Counted from the first letter of the stretch, positions 25,702-34,856 are shown. The stretch is DNA of 64,000 bases from Bin5 sp965221145 (GCA_965221145.1 OZ244877.1:930001-994000); one strand, 5' to 3'. Translations and numbers: made by a program. Notes: generated by a model from the letters alone, not told the origin.

Positions 25702-26672
25702 TGGCCGTATTGAACGACGCCGATCCTATCTTGCAAATCGAGAATCTGTGCGTCCATTACGGCGCTGGCCGGCAGCGACTGAATGCGGTCAACGGGCTTT
25801 CGCTCACGATTGGCGCAGGGCAGACCGTTGCCATTGTGGGCGAGAGCGGCAGCGGCAAGAGTTCGGCGGCCATGGCGCTGGTGAACGGTCTGGCCGCCAA
25901 CGGTGAATGGGACGCCGATCGCATCGTTTTCCAAGGCCAGGAGATCAGCCGCCAGGAGTTGATGCGTCTGCGCGGTCGCGCCATAACCTACATGATGCAG
26001 GACCCCAGCGGCGCTCTCAACCCGGTGCTCACGATCGGCGACCAGATCAAGCGTGTCTTGAAATACCATACCTCGCTGTCTAATGCGGAGCGGGAGGACC
26101 ATGCGATAGAACTGATGGAGCGCGTCGAAATCCCTGATGCGGCGTCACGTCTGAACGCCTATCCGCATGAGTTCAGTGGTGGTATGCAGCAGCGTATCGT
26201 GCTGGCGATGGCGTTGGCGCCTTCCCCTGTGCTGCTGATTGCCGACGAACCGACAACCGGGCTTGATGTCACGGTTGAGGCCCAGATCTTTACGCTGCTT
26301 GACCGGCTCAAGCGGGAGCTTGCGATGTCGGTGGTGCTCGTGGCCCATGATCTGGGGGTTGTGGCAACGAGCGCGGATGAAGCGGTTGTGTTGTATGCCG
26401 GGAAAGTCGTTGAATGGGGAAGTGTCGCCGCGCTGTTCCGCCGGCCGCGTCATCCCTACACAATTGGCCTGCTCCGCTGCGCCCATGATCTGCACGAAGA
26501 GAACGTCCTCAATCCGATCCCCGGACGTATTCCCGGGCTGGGGGAACGACCGCACGGCTGCGTCTTCCATCCTCGCTGCGCCTGGAAGACTGCCGAATGT
26601 GAAGCCGCTGATCCTGAACTCATACAGCTGGACGGGCAGAGCGTGGCCTGTATTCATCACGAGAATCTGTAG
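25701..26672 (+). CDS. Dipeptide-type ABC importer ATPase (OppD/DppD-like)
   Basis: 323-residue ATPase. Walker A GESGSGKSSAAM (about 50-61), signature FSGGMQQRIVLAMAL, Walker B LLIADEPTTGLD, H-loop VVLVAHDLGVV. The C-terminal Cys-containing region is GCVFHPRCAWKTAECE. The ATG at 25701 overlaps the permease stop (TGATG). Last gene of the importer; the next 200 bases hold no gene. Confidence 0.92.
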   Translation: MAVLNDADPILQIENLCVHYGAGRQRLNAVNGLSLTIGAGQTVAIVGESGSGKSSAAMALVNGLAANGEWDADRIVFQGQEISRQELMRLRGRAITYMMQDPSGALNPVLTIGDQIKRVLKYHTSLSNAEREDHAIELMERVEIPDAASRLNAYPHEFSGGMQQRIVLAMALAPSPVLLIADEPTTGLDVTVEAQIFTLLDRLKRELAMSVVLVAHDLGVVATSADEAVVLYAGKVVEWGSVAALFRRPRHPYTIGLLRCAHDLHEENVLNPIPGRIPGLGERPHGCVFHPRCAWKTAECEAADPELIQLDGQSVACIHHENL

Positions 26673-26793
26673 ATCTGAAACGGCTGACCTAAAACGCCAA
26701 GGCCCCTCGCGCCAATTTTTCAATATTGTATAGTCCTCATCGCATCTGTCTTCCGCCCTCCCGATGGGTTCGCCTGCGCGCAAATAGATCGGT

Positions 26794-26799
26794 TATAAT
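26794..26799 (+). promoter_or_regulatory. Candidate -10 box for the polyol dehydrogenase gene
   Basis: TATAAT at 26794-26799, 73 bases before the dehydrogenase start, in an otherwise gene-free 200-base gap. Only a poor -35 (TTCGCC, 19-base spacer) is visible. Confidence 0.35.
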
Positions 26800-26871
26800 C
26801 AACTATCATATCGGAGCCTTCCGTGCCCGCAACGGGGCGGCAGGTACAGTTGCGCAAAGCGAGTCAGCCCA

Positions 26872-27912
26872 ATGAAAGCAGTTGCCAAGTTTGGATACGG
26901 CGATAAGGAAGTGGAGATGCGGGACGTGCAGGAACCGCAGATCGGGCCGGGGCAGGTGTTGGTGGAGGTTAAGGCCACCGGCGTTTGCGGCTCCGACGTG
27001 CATATGTGGCGCAATAAGCAGTCGTGGGAGATCACGCTGCCCCTTGTGCTGGGTCACGAATTTGCCGGTGTCATCGTCGAGGTGGGCGACGGCGTCTCCG
27101 GCTGGCAGGTCGGGGACCGCGTGGCGGTCGAGACGGCCGCGGAGATTTGCGAGGCTTGTGTCTACTGCCTGAGTGGCAACTACAATCTCTGTCCCAATCG
27201 TCTGGGCTACGGCGCGTTGGCCGACGGCTCCATGACCCGCTATGTGGCGGCCCGTCCGCAAATCCTGCATCGCGTGCCGGAGAACGTGCCCGACGAGCAC
27301 GCCGCGCTCACCGAACCGATCTGCGTAGCCTACAACGCACTGGTCGAAAAGACGGCCATGAAACCCGGCGACCTGGTGGTGATCCAAGGGCCTGGCCCGA
27401 TCGGCATCATGGCCCTGCAGATCGCGCGCATCCGCGGCGCGGGGACGCTCGTCATCCTCGGCACCGACGCCGATGCCAAGCGCATGGAGGTGGCGGCCGA
27501 GTTGGGCGCTGACTACATTCTCAACGTTCAGCGCGACGATCCGATGGCCCTGATCCGTACTCTGGGAGACGGCTTCGGCGCTGACCTGGTCATTGACGCC
27601 ACCGGCGTCAGCAAGGCGCTGCAACAATCGCTGGAACTGGTGCGTCCCAATGGGCGCATCACCAAGATCGGCTGGGGGCCGCAACCGCTGGATTTCAGCC
27701 TGGACCCCCTGGTTGGCAAGGCTGTAACGCTCCAGGGCACCTTCAGCCATCTCTATCCTACATGGGAACGGGTATTGGCCCTGCTCTCCACCGGGCAGGT
27801 GAATCTGGCGCCGGTCATCGGCGGCATCTACCCGCTGGAGGACTGGGAAGAGGCTTTCGAAAGCATGGAGCAGGGCGAAAACGTGAAATCGGTTCTCCGC
27901 CTGGACGCATGA
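26872..27912 (+). CDS. Zinc-dependent medium-chain dehydrogenase (sorbitol/threonine dehydrogenase-like)
   Basis: 346-residue MDR-family NAD-dependent alcohol dehydrogenase. Catalytic zinc ligands are Cys in GVCGSDVHMW and His-Glu in LGHEFAGVI. The structural zinc site is complete: C-x2-C-x2-C-x7-C in CEACVYCLSGNYNLC. The dinucleotide loop is VIQGPGPIGIMALQIA. It probably oxidises a polyol or sugar at a secondary hydroxyl. Contrast the paralogue at 49113, which lacks the structural zinc Cys residues. The start ATG at 26872 follows AAAGCGAG. Confidence 0.88.
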   Translation: MKAVAKFGYGDKEVEMRDVQEPQIGPGQVLVEVKATGVCGSDVHMWRNKQSWEITLPLVLGHEFAGVIVEVGDGVSGWQVGDRVAVETAAEICEACVYCLSGNYNLCPNRLGYGALADGSMTRYVAARPQILHRVPENVPDEHAALTEPICVAYNALVEKTAMKPGDLVVIQGPGPIGIMALQIARIRGAGTLVILGTDADAKRMEVAAELGADYILNVQRDDPMALIRTLGDGFGADLVIDATGVSKALQQSLELVRPNGRITKIGWGPQPLDFSLDPLVGKAVTLQGTFSHLYPTWERVLALLSTGQVNLAPVIGGIYPLEDWEEAFESMEQGENVKSVLRLDA

Positions 27913-27956
27913 AACGCACAGACTCGATTCTGTCCCACATGGAAGCGAGGCACGAC

Positions 27957-28568
27957 ATGGCCTATTCGCCGCCGATACCCGATAGCACAGCCGAACCCAC
28001 TTGGGAGATCGCGCAACTTTTCCCCGCCCAAGGCCACTGGAGCGAGGAGGAGTATCTCGCGCTCGACACCAACCACCTCATCGAATACTCGCGCGGGCAG
28101 TTGGAGTTCTTGCCGATGCCTACACAGTCGCATCAACTACTTGTCATTGCCTTGTTCGAGCTTCTGCGAAACTATGTGCGTACACGACAACTGGGTACAG
28201 TTCTGCTTGCGCCCATGCCTGTTCAACTCTGGCAAGGCAAGATCAGAGAGCCGGATATCCTGTTCATGCGCGCTGAAAATGATGATCGCCGCACTAATCA
28301 GTTCTGGCGCGGCGCCGATCTGGTCATGGAAGTCGTCAGCCCGGATGACCCGCGGCGGGATCGGGAGACCAAACGCCTTGAGTACGCGCAGGCGGGCATC
28401 CCCGAATACTGGGTCGTCGATCCCCTACAGAGGTCGATCACCGTACTGACATTGAATGAACAGACGTATGCGCTCCACGGAGAGTTCGACGAAGGGGCGG
28501 TCGCGACGTCGGTCTCGCTGGATGGATTCACAGTTTCCGTGGACGCCGTATTCTCTGAAGTCAGTTGA
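27957..28568 (+). CDS. Uma2 family protein (first of tandem pair)
   Basis: 203-residue Uma2-family (DUF820) protein with a restriction-endonuclease-like fold. Motifs: HLIEYSRGQLEFLPMPTQSH, then REPDILFM (the acidic residue of the PD-(D/E)xK-like core), DLVMEVVSPDD and KRLEYAQAGIPEYWVVDP. These genes are numerous in Chloroflexota and Cyanobacteria; their role is unknown, and nuclease activity is suspected only from the fold. The ATG at 27957 has AAGCGAGG upstream. It is 67% or so alike by eye to the next gene, and the last 70 codons are nearly the same. Confidence 0.88.
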   Translation: MAYSPPIPDSTAEPTWEIAQLFPAQGHWSEEEYLALDTNHLIEYSRGQLEFLPMPTQSHQLLVIALFELLRNYVRTRQLGTVLLAPMPVQLWQGKIREPDILFMRAENDDRRTNQFWRGADLVMEVVSPDDPRRDRETKRLEYAQAGIPEYWVVDPLQRSITVLTLNEQTYALHGEFDEGAVATSVSLDGFTVSVDAVFSEVS

Positions 28569-28581
28569 CAGAGGGCAGATC

Positions 28582-29223
28582 ATGGCCTACTCATCGGCAA
28601 CATCCGAAAACGTAGCCGAACTGACATGGGAGATCGCGCAACTCGCGTCCAACGGCGGCGCGGGATCGAATCTCCCGCCGGACCAGGGCCACTGGCGCGA
28701 GGATGAGTACCTGGCGCTGGACACGAACCGGCTCATCGAGTACTCGCACGGGCGGCTGGAGATTCTGCCGATGCCCACCTTTTCGCATCAACGGCTCGTT
28801 GCATTCTTGTACCGGTCGCTTATGGGCTTTATCGAGGAGCGTGGGCTGGGTGTCGTGATGTTTGCTCCGCTGCGTATTCAACTTTGGCGCGGCAAGTTCC
28901 GCGAACCGGATATCGTCTTCATGGCGACCGAACACGCCGACAGGCTGGATGAACAGTTCTGGGACGGCGCTGATCTGGTCATGGAGGTCGTCAGCCCTGA
29001 TGATCGCGGGCGGGACTTGGTGACCAAGCGCCGCGAGTATGCGCAGGCGGGCATCCCCGAATACTGGATCGTCGATCCTACGCAGAGGTCGATCACCGTA
29101 CTGACATTAGACGGGCAGGCGTATGCCCTCCACGGCGAGTTCGACGAGAGTTCCATCGCGACGTCTGTCTTGCTGGATGGATTCACGGTTTCCGTGCGCG
29201 CCGTGTTTTGTGAGATTAACTGA
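28582..29223 (+). CDS. Uma2 family protein (second of tandem pair)
   Basis: 213-residue Uma2-family protein. It differs from its neighbour by an extra GGAGSNLPPDQGHW segment near the N-terminus. Core motifs are RLIEYSHGRLEILPMP, REPDIVFMATEH, DLVMEVVSPDD and GIPEYWIVDPTQRSITVLTL. The ATG at 28582 starts MAYSSATSEN, matching MAYSPPIPDS of the first copy; the frame is open further upstream but that part overlaps the first gene. A tandem duplication 13 bases downstream of the first copy. Confidence 0.88.
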   Translation: MAYSSATSENVAELTWEIAQLASNGGAGSNLPPDQGHWREDEYLALDTNRLIEYSHGRLEILPMPTFSHQRLVAFLYRSLMGFIEERGLGVVMFAPLRIQLWRGKFREPDIVFMATEHADRLDEQFWDGADLVMEVVSPDDRGRDLVTKRREYAQAGIPEYWIVDPTQRSITVLTLDGQAYALHGEFDESSIATSVLLDGFTVSVRAVFCEIN

Positions 29224-29289
29224 GCGGGCGTTGCAGGCAGTCCAGACTGCTTCCCGCATTCCACTTTCCATCACTTACGGAGTTCATCT

Positions 29290-29976
29290 GTGACGAAGAA
29301 AGCTCCAATCATTCAGGTTTCGCTGGACGTAACATCCATTGATGAGGCGTTGGAGATGGCCGGCGCGGCTGTGCGTGCCGGTGTGGACTGGCTGGAGGCC
29401 GGCACGCCCCTGATCCTGGCCGAGGGTCTGCACAGCGTGCGCGCCATGCGCGCGGCCTTCCCCGACCATCCGATTGTGGCCGACCTGAAGACGATGGACG
29501 GGGCCGGCCTTGAAGCGGAGATGATGTTCCAGGCCGGCGCGGATTACGTTGTCGTCATGGGTGTCGCCCACGATGCCAGCATCATCGAACAGGTGAAGAT
29601 GGCGCAGCGCTGCGGCGGCAAAGTCATGTGCGATGTGATGCTCTGTACCGACAAAGCAGGCCGCGCCAAAGAGGCGCAGGAGATGGGTGTCGATGTAATC
29701 ATCGTCCACACAGGCTTCGATGAGCGCAACATGATCTCCGGCCTCAGCCCGCTGGACGACCTGCCGGCGATCCTCGCCGCCGTCGACATCCCCGTGCAGG
29801 CGGTGGGTGGGCTGACCGTTGAGCAGGCCATCGAAACGCTTGAAATGGGCGCCGAGATCGTCGTCTTTGGCGCGCCGCTCGTGATCGCTTCTGATGCCTT
29901 CACCGCGGCCACCGACGACTTTGAGGGCCTATTGCGGGAGATTGTGGCCAGAGTCAAAGGAGGGCAAGGAGCGTGA
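29290..29976 (+). CDS. HUMPS-family enzyme (hexulose-6-phosphate synthase / ketogulonate-6-P decarboxylase-like)
   Basis: 228-residue orotidine-5'-phosphate decarboxylase superfamily TIM barrel. The family signature D-x-K-x-x-D is in VADLKTMDGAGLEAE (about residues 61-67), and VVMGVAHDAS and VQAVGGLTVEQA match the HPS/KGPDC subgroup. Such enzymes fix formaldehyde onto ribulose 5-phosphate or decarboxylate 3-keto-L-gulonate 6-phosphate. No hexulose-phosphate isomerase is in the window, so a sugar-acid decarboxylase role fits the neighbours better (inference). Start GTG at 29290. Its stop overlaps the methyltransferase start. Confidence 0.85.
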   Translation: MTKKAPIIQVSLDVTSIDEALEMAGAAVRAGVDWLEAGTPLILAEGLHSVRAMRAAFPDHPIVADLKTMDGAGLEAEMMFQAGADYVVVMGVAHDASIIEQVKMAQRCGGKVMCDVMLCTDKAGRAKEAQEMGVDVIIVHTGFDERNMISGLSPLDDLPAILAAVDIPVQAVGGLTVEQAIETLEMGAEIVVFGAPLVIASDAFTAATDDFEGLLREIVARVKGGQGA

Positions 29977-31004
29977 AGCCGCGCGCGCCGCGCAACCGCA
30001 CCATCACATTGAGCGACGCGGAGCGCGAGCGCTATGGCAGCCGCCTGCTCACTTTGCATGGGCCGGTCCAGCTTGACGCGATCCTGGACCGCACGATCTA
30101 CCAGAATACACTGGCCGTACTTGACTATCTGCCGAGCCACTTTGCCGACCTCATCTTCGTCGATCCGCCGTATAATCTGGCCAAGCAGTTCAATGGCCGT
30201 GCCTTCGCGGCCCGCTCGCTGGATGCTTACGAAGAGTGGTTGGCGGGCTGGCTGCCGCAGTTGGCGCGCCTGCTCAAGCCGAACGGTTCACTGTATCTGT
30301 GCGGGGATTGGCGTTCCTCTGCCGCCATCCATCGGGTAGCGCAGCGTCATTTTTTTGTGCGCAACCGGATCACATGGGAGCGTGAAAAGGGCCGGGGCGC
30401 AAACGCCAACTGGAAGAATGCCGCGGAAGACATCTGGTTCTGCACCCTCTCCGACGACTACGTGTTCAACCTGGATGCGGTCAAGCTCACCCGACGCGTG
30501 CGCGCCCCGTATACCGACGAGAGCGGCGCGCCCAAGGACTGGCAGGAATCCGCCCCCGGTAGCGCCGACGCTTCGCCCGCTCTTTCAGGAGGGCGCTTTC
30601 GCCGCACCCATCCGTCGAATCTGTGGACCGATCTGACCGTCCCCTTCTGGTCGATGCCGGAGAATACCGATCACCCGACGCAGAAGCCGGAAAAGCTGCT
30701 GGCCAAAGTCATTCTGGCGAGCAGCAAGGCCGATGCCGTCGTCTTCGACCCCTTCCTCGGCTCCGGCACGACGTCAGTGGTCGCGAAAAAGCTGGGACGG
30801 CGCTACGTGGGCGTTGAAGTCGAGCGGGAGTACTGCTGCCTGGCCGAAAAGCGTCTCGCGCTGGCCGCTGACAATCCGACTATACAGGGCTATGAAGATG
30901 GCGTATTCTGGGAGCGCAACACGTTGGCACAACAGAAGAGCCGCGTCCGGAAGAGACGCGCCGCCCGCGCCTCCCGGAATCAACTGCAGCTCTTCCAGCC
31001 GTAG
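29973..31004 (+). CDS. Site-specific DNA methyltransferase, beta class (DPPY)
   Basis: 343-residue DNA methyltransferase. Motif IV DLIFVDPPYNL is near residue 50 and motif I FDPFLGSGTTSVVAKKLGRRYVGVE is near residue 255; IV before I is the beta-class order (CcrM/HinfI-like), usually N6-adenine, occasionally N4-cytosine. GTG at 29973 overlaps the previous TGA by three bases, so it is translationally coupled to a sugar enzyme, an odd partner. No restriction endonuclease gene is adjacent, so it looks like an orphan methylase. The C-terminal tail is basic (SRVRKRRAARAS). The target sequence cannot be read. Confidence 0.9.
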   Translation: MKPRAPRNRTITLSDAERERYGSRLLTLHGPVQLDAILDRTIYQNTLAVLDYLPSHFADLIFVDPPYNLAKQFNGRAFAARSLDAYEEWLAGWLPQLARLLKPNGSLYLCGDWRSSAAIHRVAQRHFFVRNRITWEREKGRGANANWKNAAEDIWFCTLSDDYVFNLDAVKLTRRVRAPYTDESGAPKDWQESAPGSADASPALSGGRFRRTHPSNLWTDLTVPFWSMPENTDHPTQKPEKLLAKVILASSKADAVVFDPFLGSGTTSVVAKKLGRRYVGVEVEREYCCLAEKRLALAADNPTIQGYEDGVFWERNTLAQQKSRVRKRRAARASRNQLQLFQP

Positions 31005-31009
31005 GGTGG

Positions 31010-31190
31010 GCCATGCACGATCGCTTCCTTGGGAGCAACGCCGCCCTTAACCGCGCTCATATAGCGATGATGTAGCGCATTTAACATTCTCTCGCGGTGG
31101 ACAGGTCCAGTCAGAGTCCATCTCTCAATCACATGATCCGCCCGTTGCTGACTCTTGGCCTGCGGACGTTTAGCAACGGGTGAACAACAG
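31010..31190 (-). other. Unexplained gene-free stretch between methyltransferase and LarA homologue
   Basis: On the minus strand this 180-base stretch reads without stops as a protein-like sequence (VAKRPQAKSQQRADH, RERMLNALHHRYMSAVKGG, AIVHGPPYG). No start or family is recognised. It may be a gene remnant or the edge of a repeat. Confidence 0.25.
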
Positions 31191-31216
31191 TTCAGACTGC
31201 CGGAAGGAGAAAGCAA

Positions 31217-32542
31217 ATGAACCTGCTTCAAGATATCCAGGATGTCCGTTTCCCGGCCACACTGCCTGAAACGCTGCTGGCCGTCCACCAGACCTTTGAC
31301 ACGCCCCAGGTCGATGATATCCACGCGGCCGTGGGCAAAGCCTTGACCGAGAGCGGCATCATGGCGCCCATGCAGCCGGGCGATTCGGTCGCCATTGGCG
31401 CCGGCAGCCGCGGCATCGCCAACCTTGCCCGCATCGTGCGCGCGGCCGTGGATCACCTCAAGGCCGCCGGCATGAGGCCCTACGTCGTACCGGCGATGGG
31501 CAGCCACGGCGGCGCAACCGTCGATGGGCAAAAGGAGATCCTCGCCGGCATGGGTGTTACCGAGGATGCGATGGGCGTTGAGATCAGAGCGACGATGGAG
31601 GTGGAGGAGATCGGCCGCATCCCCAACGGACCGACGGTCTGCCAGGGCAAGGATTCCATGGCTGCCGACCATGCGGTTCTCGTCAGCCGCATCAAGCCGC
31701 ACACCGATTTCCGCAGCCATCTGGAGAGCGGCCCCTCCAAGATGTGCGTCATCGGCTGGGGAAAACAGCACGGCGCTTCCATGATGCACAGCGGCGGCGG
31801 CAGGAACTTTCAGATGTACCTGGAACCGGCGGCGCGGGTCTACGAGACCAACACGAACTTCCGCGGCGCCATCTGCCCGGTCGAAAACGCTTTTGAGGAT
31901 ACGGCGCTGATCGCCGGACTGACCGCAGCCGAGGTGGGCACGCAACGGGAGGCCGACCTGCTGGCCAAGGCCAAGGATTATCTGGCGCAGATCCCCTTCG
32001 AAGCCGTGGACGTGCTGGTGGTGCGCGACCTGGGCAAGAACATCTCCGGCACCGGCATGGACACCAATGTCATCAGCCGCCTGAGCATCCCCCGTCAACC
32101 TGAGAATTTCGGCAAGGTGGACGTGGCCATCATCACCGTTCTCGACCTGACCGAAGAGACCCACGGCAACGTCTCCGGCCTGGGCTTGGCCAACGTTACC
32201 ACGGCGCGGGTCCTCCGCAAGATCGACTGGCAGGCGACCTATATGAACGCGGTGACGTCCGGCATCTTCAGCGCCACTCGCTCGCACCTGCCCCTCACCT
32301 TCGCCGACGACGAACGCGCTCTTGAAGTCGCCCTGCGTATCTGCGCCGAACCCCAGGACGCAGCCAGGATGGTCTTTATCCGCGATACGTTGAGCCTGGA
32401 AGATTTCTACGTCAGCCCCAGCCTGCGGGCGGAAGTAGAGAGCCACCCTCGCCTCACCATCACCGACGAAGCGCCGCTCTCCTTCATGCACGGCGTCATG
32501 CAGACCCCGTGGCAACTGGAATCGGCGCTGGAGTACGCATAA
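31217..32542 (+). CDS. LarA-like (DUF2088) nickel-pincer isomerase homologue
   Basis: 441-residue protein of the LarA N-terminal (DUF2088) type. Landmarks: DSVAIGAGSRGIANL, VPAMGSHGGATVDGQKEILAGMG, and RIKPHTDFRSHLESGPSKM, which carries a His-rich substrate/cofactor region. LarA racemises lactate with a nickel-pincer nucleotide; homologues act on other 2-hydroxy acids. The maturation genes larB, larC and larE are not in the window. The ATG at 31217 follows GGAAGGAG. The neighbours (HUMPS, PdxA, DUF1537) suggest racemisation or epimerisation of a sugar acid, which is inference. Confidence 0.78.
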   Translation: MNLLQDIQDVRFPATLPETLLAVHQTFDTPQVDDIHAAVGKALTESGIMAPMQPGDSVAIGAGSRGIANLARIVRAAVDHLKAAGMRPYVVPAMGSHGGATVDGQKEILAGMGVTEDAMGVEIRATMEVEEIGRIPNGPTVCQGKDSMAADHAVLVSRIKPHTDFRSHLESGPSKMCVIGWGKQHGASMMHSGGGRNFQMYLEPAARVYETNTNFRGAICPVENAFEDTALIAGLTAAEVGTQREADLLAKAKDYLAQIPFEAVDVLVVRDLGKNISGTGMDTNVISRLSIPRQPENFGKVDVAIITVLDLTEETHGNVSGLGLANVTTARVLRKIDWQATYMNAVTSGIFSATRSHLPLTFADDERALEVALRICAEPQDAARMVFIRDTLSLEDFYVSPSLRAEVESHPRLTITDEAPLSFMHGVMQTPWQLESALEYA

Positions 32543-32611
32543 GCAGTGGTCAGCCTGGCTAGTGGCAATCGGCTGTCAGGCTGGCAGCAAAGATAGGAGG
32601 GTGATCCAACC

Positions 32612-33658
32612 GTGCCGATGCGCTCGACTCCACGTCTCGCTCTTCTGCTCGGCGATCCCTGCGGGATCGGGCCGGAGATCGTAGCGCGCGTGCTGGCGGA
32701 AGATGCTGGGACGAACAAAGGATCGGCCTCGTTCAGCGGTGTCGACATCGTCGTCATCGGTGATCCCTGGGTGCTGGACTGGGGCGCGCGGTGCGCCGAC
32801 GTTGCTCTCGATCTGCCGTGTTACGGTTCGCCGGAGCAATTGCCGCCCTCGGCGAATGGTCCACTGTTCCTGATCGGTCCAAGCTTCTCGCCTGACGCGC
32901 ATACGCCGGGACGGGTGAGCGCGGCCGCCGGTCTCTATGTCCTGCAAACGCTGGATTACGCCGCGGAGCTGGCCCGAACCGGAGCAATTGACGGCATCTG
33001 TTTCGCCTCGCTGAACAAGCAGGCGATGCACGTTGCCGGCAGCCGCCATGAGGACGAGTTGCGCTATTTCGCCGACCGTTTGGGCGTGAGCAGCTACGTG
33101 GGCGAAGTCAACACGTTGGACGGCCTATGGACCTCGCGCGTCAGCTCCCATATCCCCCTGCGGTCCGTCAGTGAGCGCATCTCCGTCGAGAAAATCCTGC
33201 CCGCCGTCCGTCTGATTCATCAGACCATCCGCCAGAGCGGGCTGCCGTCGCCCCGCATTGCCGTGGCCGGACTTAATCCCCACGCCGGTGAGGGCGGGTT
33301 GTTCGGCAGCGAAGAGATTGAAGTCATTGGCCCGGCGGTCGAAGCGGCCCAGGAAGAGGATATCGCCGCGGTCGGCCCATTTCCGCCGGACACTGTCTTT
33401 GTGCGGGCGCGCCGCGGCGAGTTCGACGGCGTCGTGACCATGTATCACGATCAGGGTCAGATCGCCATGAAGTTGCTCGGCTTTGAGCGGGGCGTCACGG
33501 TCCACGGCGGCCTGCCCACGCCGATTACGACCCCGGCCCACGGCACCGCCTTCGACATCGTAGGGCAGGGGGTCGCCAATCCCGAGGCACTGAAACAGGC
33601 GCTCGGACTGTGCGCGCAGATGCTCATTCCTGCAAGCGCAGATGATCCGCCCGCATAG
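32612..33658 (+). CDS. PdxA-family dehydrogenase (PdxA2, 4-phospho-threonate type)
   Basis: 348-residue PdxA-type NAD-dependent decarboxylating dehydrogenase. Signatures are LLLGDPCGIGPEIVARVL at the start, GLNPHAGEGGLFGSEE, FDGVVTMYHDQGQIAMKL and TPAHGTAFDIVGQG, which supply the metal His and Asp residues. Biosynthetic PdxA makes the PLP precursor; PdxA2 instead oxidises 4-phospho-D-threonate or its relatives to DHAP and CO2, together with a DUF1537 kinase. Because a DUF1537 kinase lies 1.3 kb away, the catabolic role is favoured. Start GTG at 32612. Confidence 0.85.
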   Translation: MPMRSTPRLALLLGDPCGIGPEIVARVLAEDAGTNKGSASFSGVDIVVIGDPWVLDWGARCADVALDLPCYGSPEQLPPSANGPLFLIGPSFSPDAHTPGRVSAAAGLYVLQTLDYAAELARTGAIDGICFASLNKQAMHVAGSRHEDELRYFADRLGVSSYVGEVNTLDGLWTSRVSSHIPLRSVSERISVEKILPAVRLIHQTIRQSGLPSPRIAVAGLNPHAGEGGLFGSEEIEVIGPAVEAAQEEDIAAVGPFPPDTVFVRARRGEFDGVVTMYHDQGQIAMKLLGFERGVTVHGGLPTPITTPAHGTAFDIVGQGVANPEALKQALGLCAQMLIPASADDPPA

Positions 33659-33671
33659 AGGAGATGGCACG

Positions 33672-34856
33672 ATGAAAAGCGAATTGGCAATGCACGGCGG
33701 CTCCCCAGTGCGCTCTCGTACCTGGCCAAGCTGGCCGCAGTGGGATGAACAGGAACGCGCCGGTCTGTTGGCCGTGCTTGAACGGGGCGAATGGGGCGGC
33801 CACGACGCAGCCGTGGCTGAGTTTGAGAGCGCCTATGCCGCCCGTCACGCCGCGCGTTTCTGCGTTACAACGGTCAACGGCACGACGACGCTGGAGACTG
33901 CGCTGCGCGCCCTGGGCGTCGGCCCCGGTGATGAGGTGATCGTGCCGCCGTATACGTTTGTGGCGACGGCCGCGGCTGTGCGGATTGTTGGCGCGACGCC
34001 CGTCTTTGCCGACGTGGAACTGGAGACGTGGAATCTCTCCATCGCTGCGGTGGAAGCGGCCATCAGCGCACGCACGAAAGCGATTGTCCCTGTCCACTTC
34101 GGCGGCCTGCCGATCGATTTCGACAGCCTGCTGCCACTGGCGAAACGCTACGGCCTGTTCGTCATTGAAGACGCGGCCCACGCCCACGGCAGCAGTTGGA
34201 ACGGCCAGCCCGTCGGCGCGCTGGGGGCCGTCGGCTCATTCAGCTTTCAGACGAGCAAGAATCTGACCGCCGGTGAAGGGGGCGCGCTGCTGACCAACGA
34301 TGCAGACCTGGCGGAGCAACTGTGGAGTATTGCCAATTGCGGGCGGCGTCCCGACGGCGACGGGTTTGAGCATCCCAATTTGGGCACGAACCTGCGCCTC
34401 GGCGGTTGGCAAGCGGCAGTCCTGTCGGCGGGGCTGACCCGACTGGACGATCAGTTGCAGAGGCGCATGAGCAACGCCCGCCGTCTGCACAGTTTTCTGG
34501 CGGAGATCGACGGGCTGACGCCCCAACGCTGGGATCCCCGCGTCGACGCCCATGCCCATCATCTCTTTCTCATGCGCTACGACGCCGAACGCTTTGGAGG
34601 GCTTCCACGCCAGAAGCTCATCGCCGCGCTGCGCGCCGAGAACATCCCCGCGGCTCCACTCTACGCCTATCCTCTCTACCGCCAGCCCCCGCTTGTCGAA
34701 CCGTTCAGCCGGGTGACGCCTTGCCCCAACAGCGAGCTTCTCTGCGAGCAGACCATCTCCCTGAGCCAGAATCTTCTTCTGGCCGAGCCGGACGACATGG
34801 ACGACATCGCGAACGCCGTCTTGAAAGTGCGCGAGAATATCGACGCGTTGGCATGA
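33672..34856 (+). CDS. DegT/DnrJ/EryC1/StrS-family aminotransferase
   Basis: 394-residue PLP-dependent sugar aminotransferase-family protein. The PLP lysine is in SFSFQTSKNLTAGEGG (about residue 195), the phosphate-binding start is TTVNGTTTLETALRALGVG, and FVIEDAAHAHGSSW carries the PLP-contacting Asp. Family members aminate keto-sugars; a subgroup is catalytically different. The ATG at 33672 follows GAGGAGATGGC; the frame is open to 33642. It begins 13 bases after pdxA2. Confidence 0.9.
   Translation: MKSELAMHGGSPVRSRTWPSWPQWDEQERAGLLAVLERGEWGGHDAAVAEFESAYAARHAARFCVTTVNGTTTLETALRALGVGPGDEVIVPPYTFVATAAAVRIVGATPVFADVELETWNLSIAAVEAAISARTKAIVPVHFGGLPIDFDSLLPLAKRYGLFVIEDAAHAHGSSWNGQPVGALGAVGSFSFQTSKNLTAGEGGALLTNDADLAEQLWSIANCGRRPDGDGFEHPNLGTNLRLGGWQAAVLSAGLTRLDDQLQRRMSNARRLHSFLAEIDGLTPQRWDPRVDAHAHHLFLMRYDAERFGGLPRQKLIAALRAENIPAAPLYAYPLYRQPPLVEPFSRVTPCPNSELLCEQTISLSQNLLLAEPDDMDDIANAVLKVRENIDALA

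Noticed and set aside
30980..32515. Long (511-codon) minus-strand frame opposite the LarA homologue
   Set aside because: It is antisense to a well-supported gene; its openness follows from GC-rich third positions.
32543..32611. GTGGTCAG/TAGTGG-like run after the LarA homologue as another heptamer repeat
   Set aside because: Too decayed and short to assign to one family with confidence.
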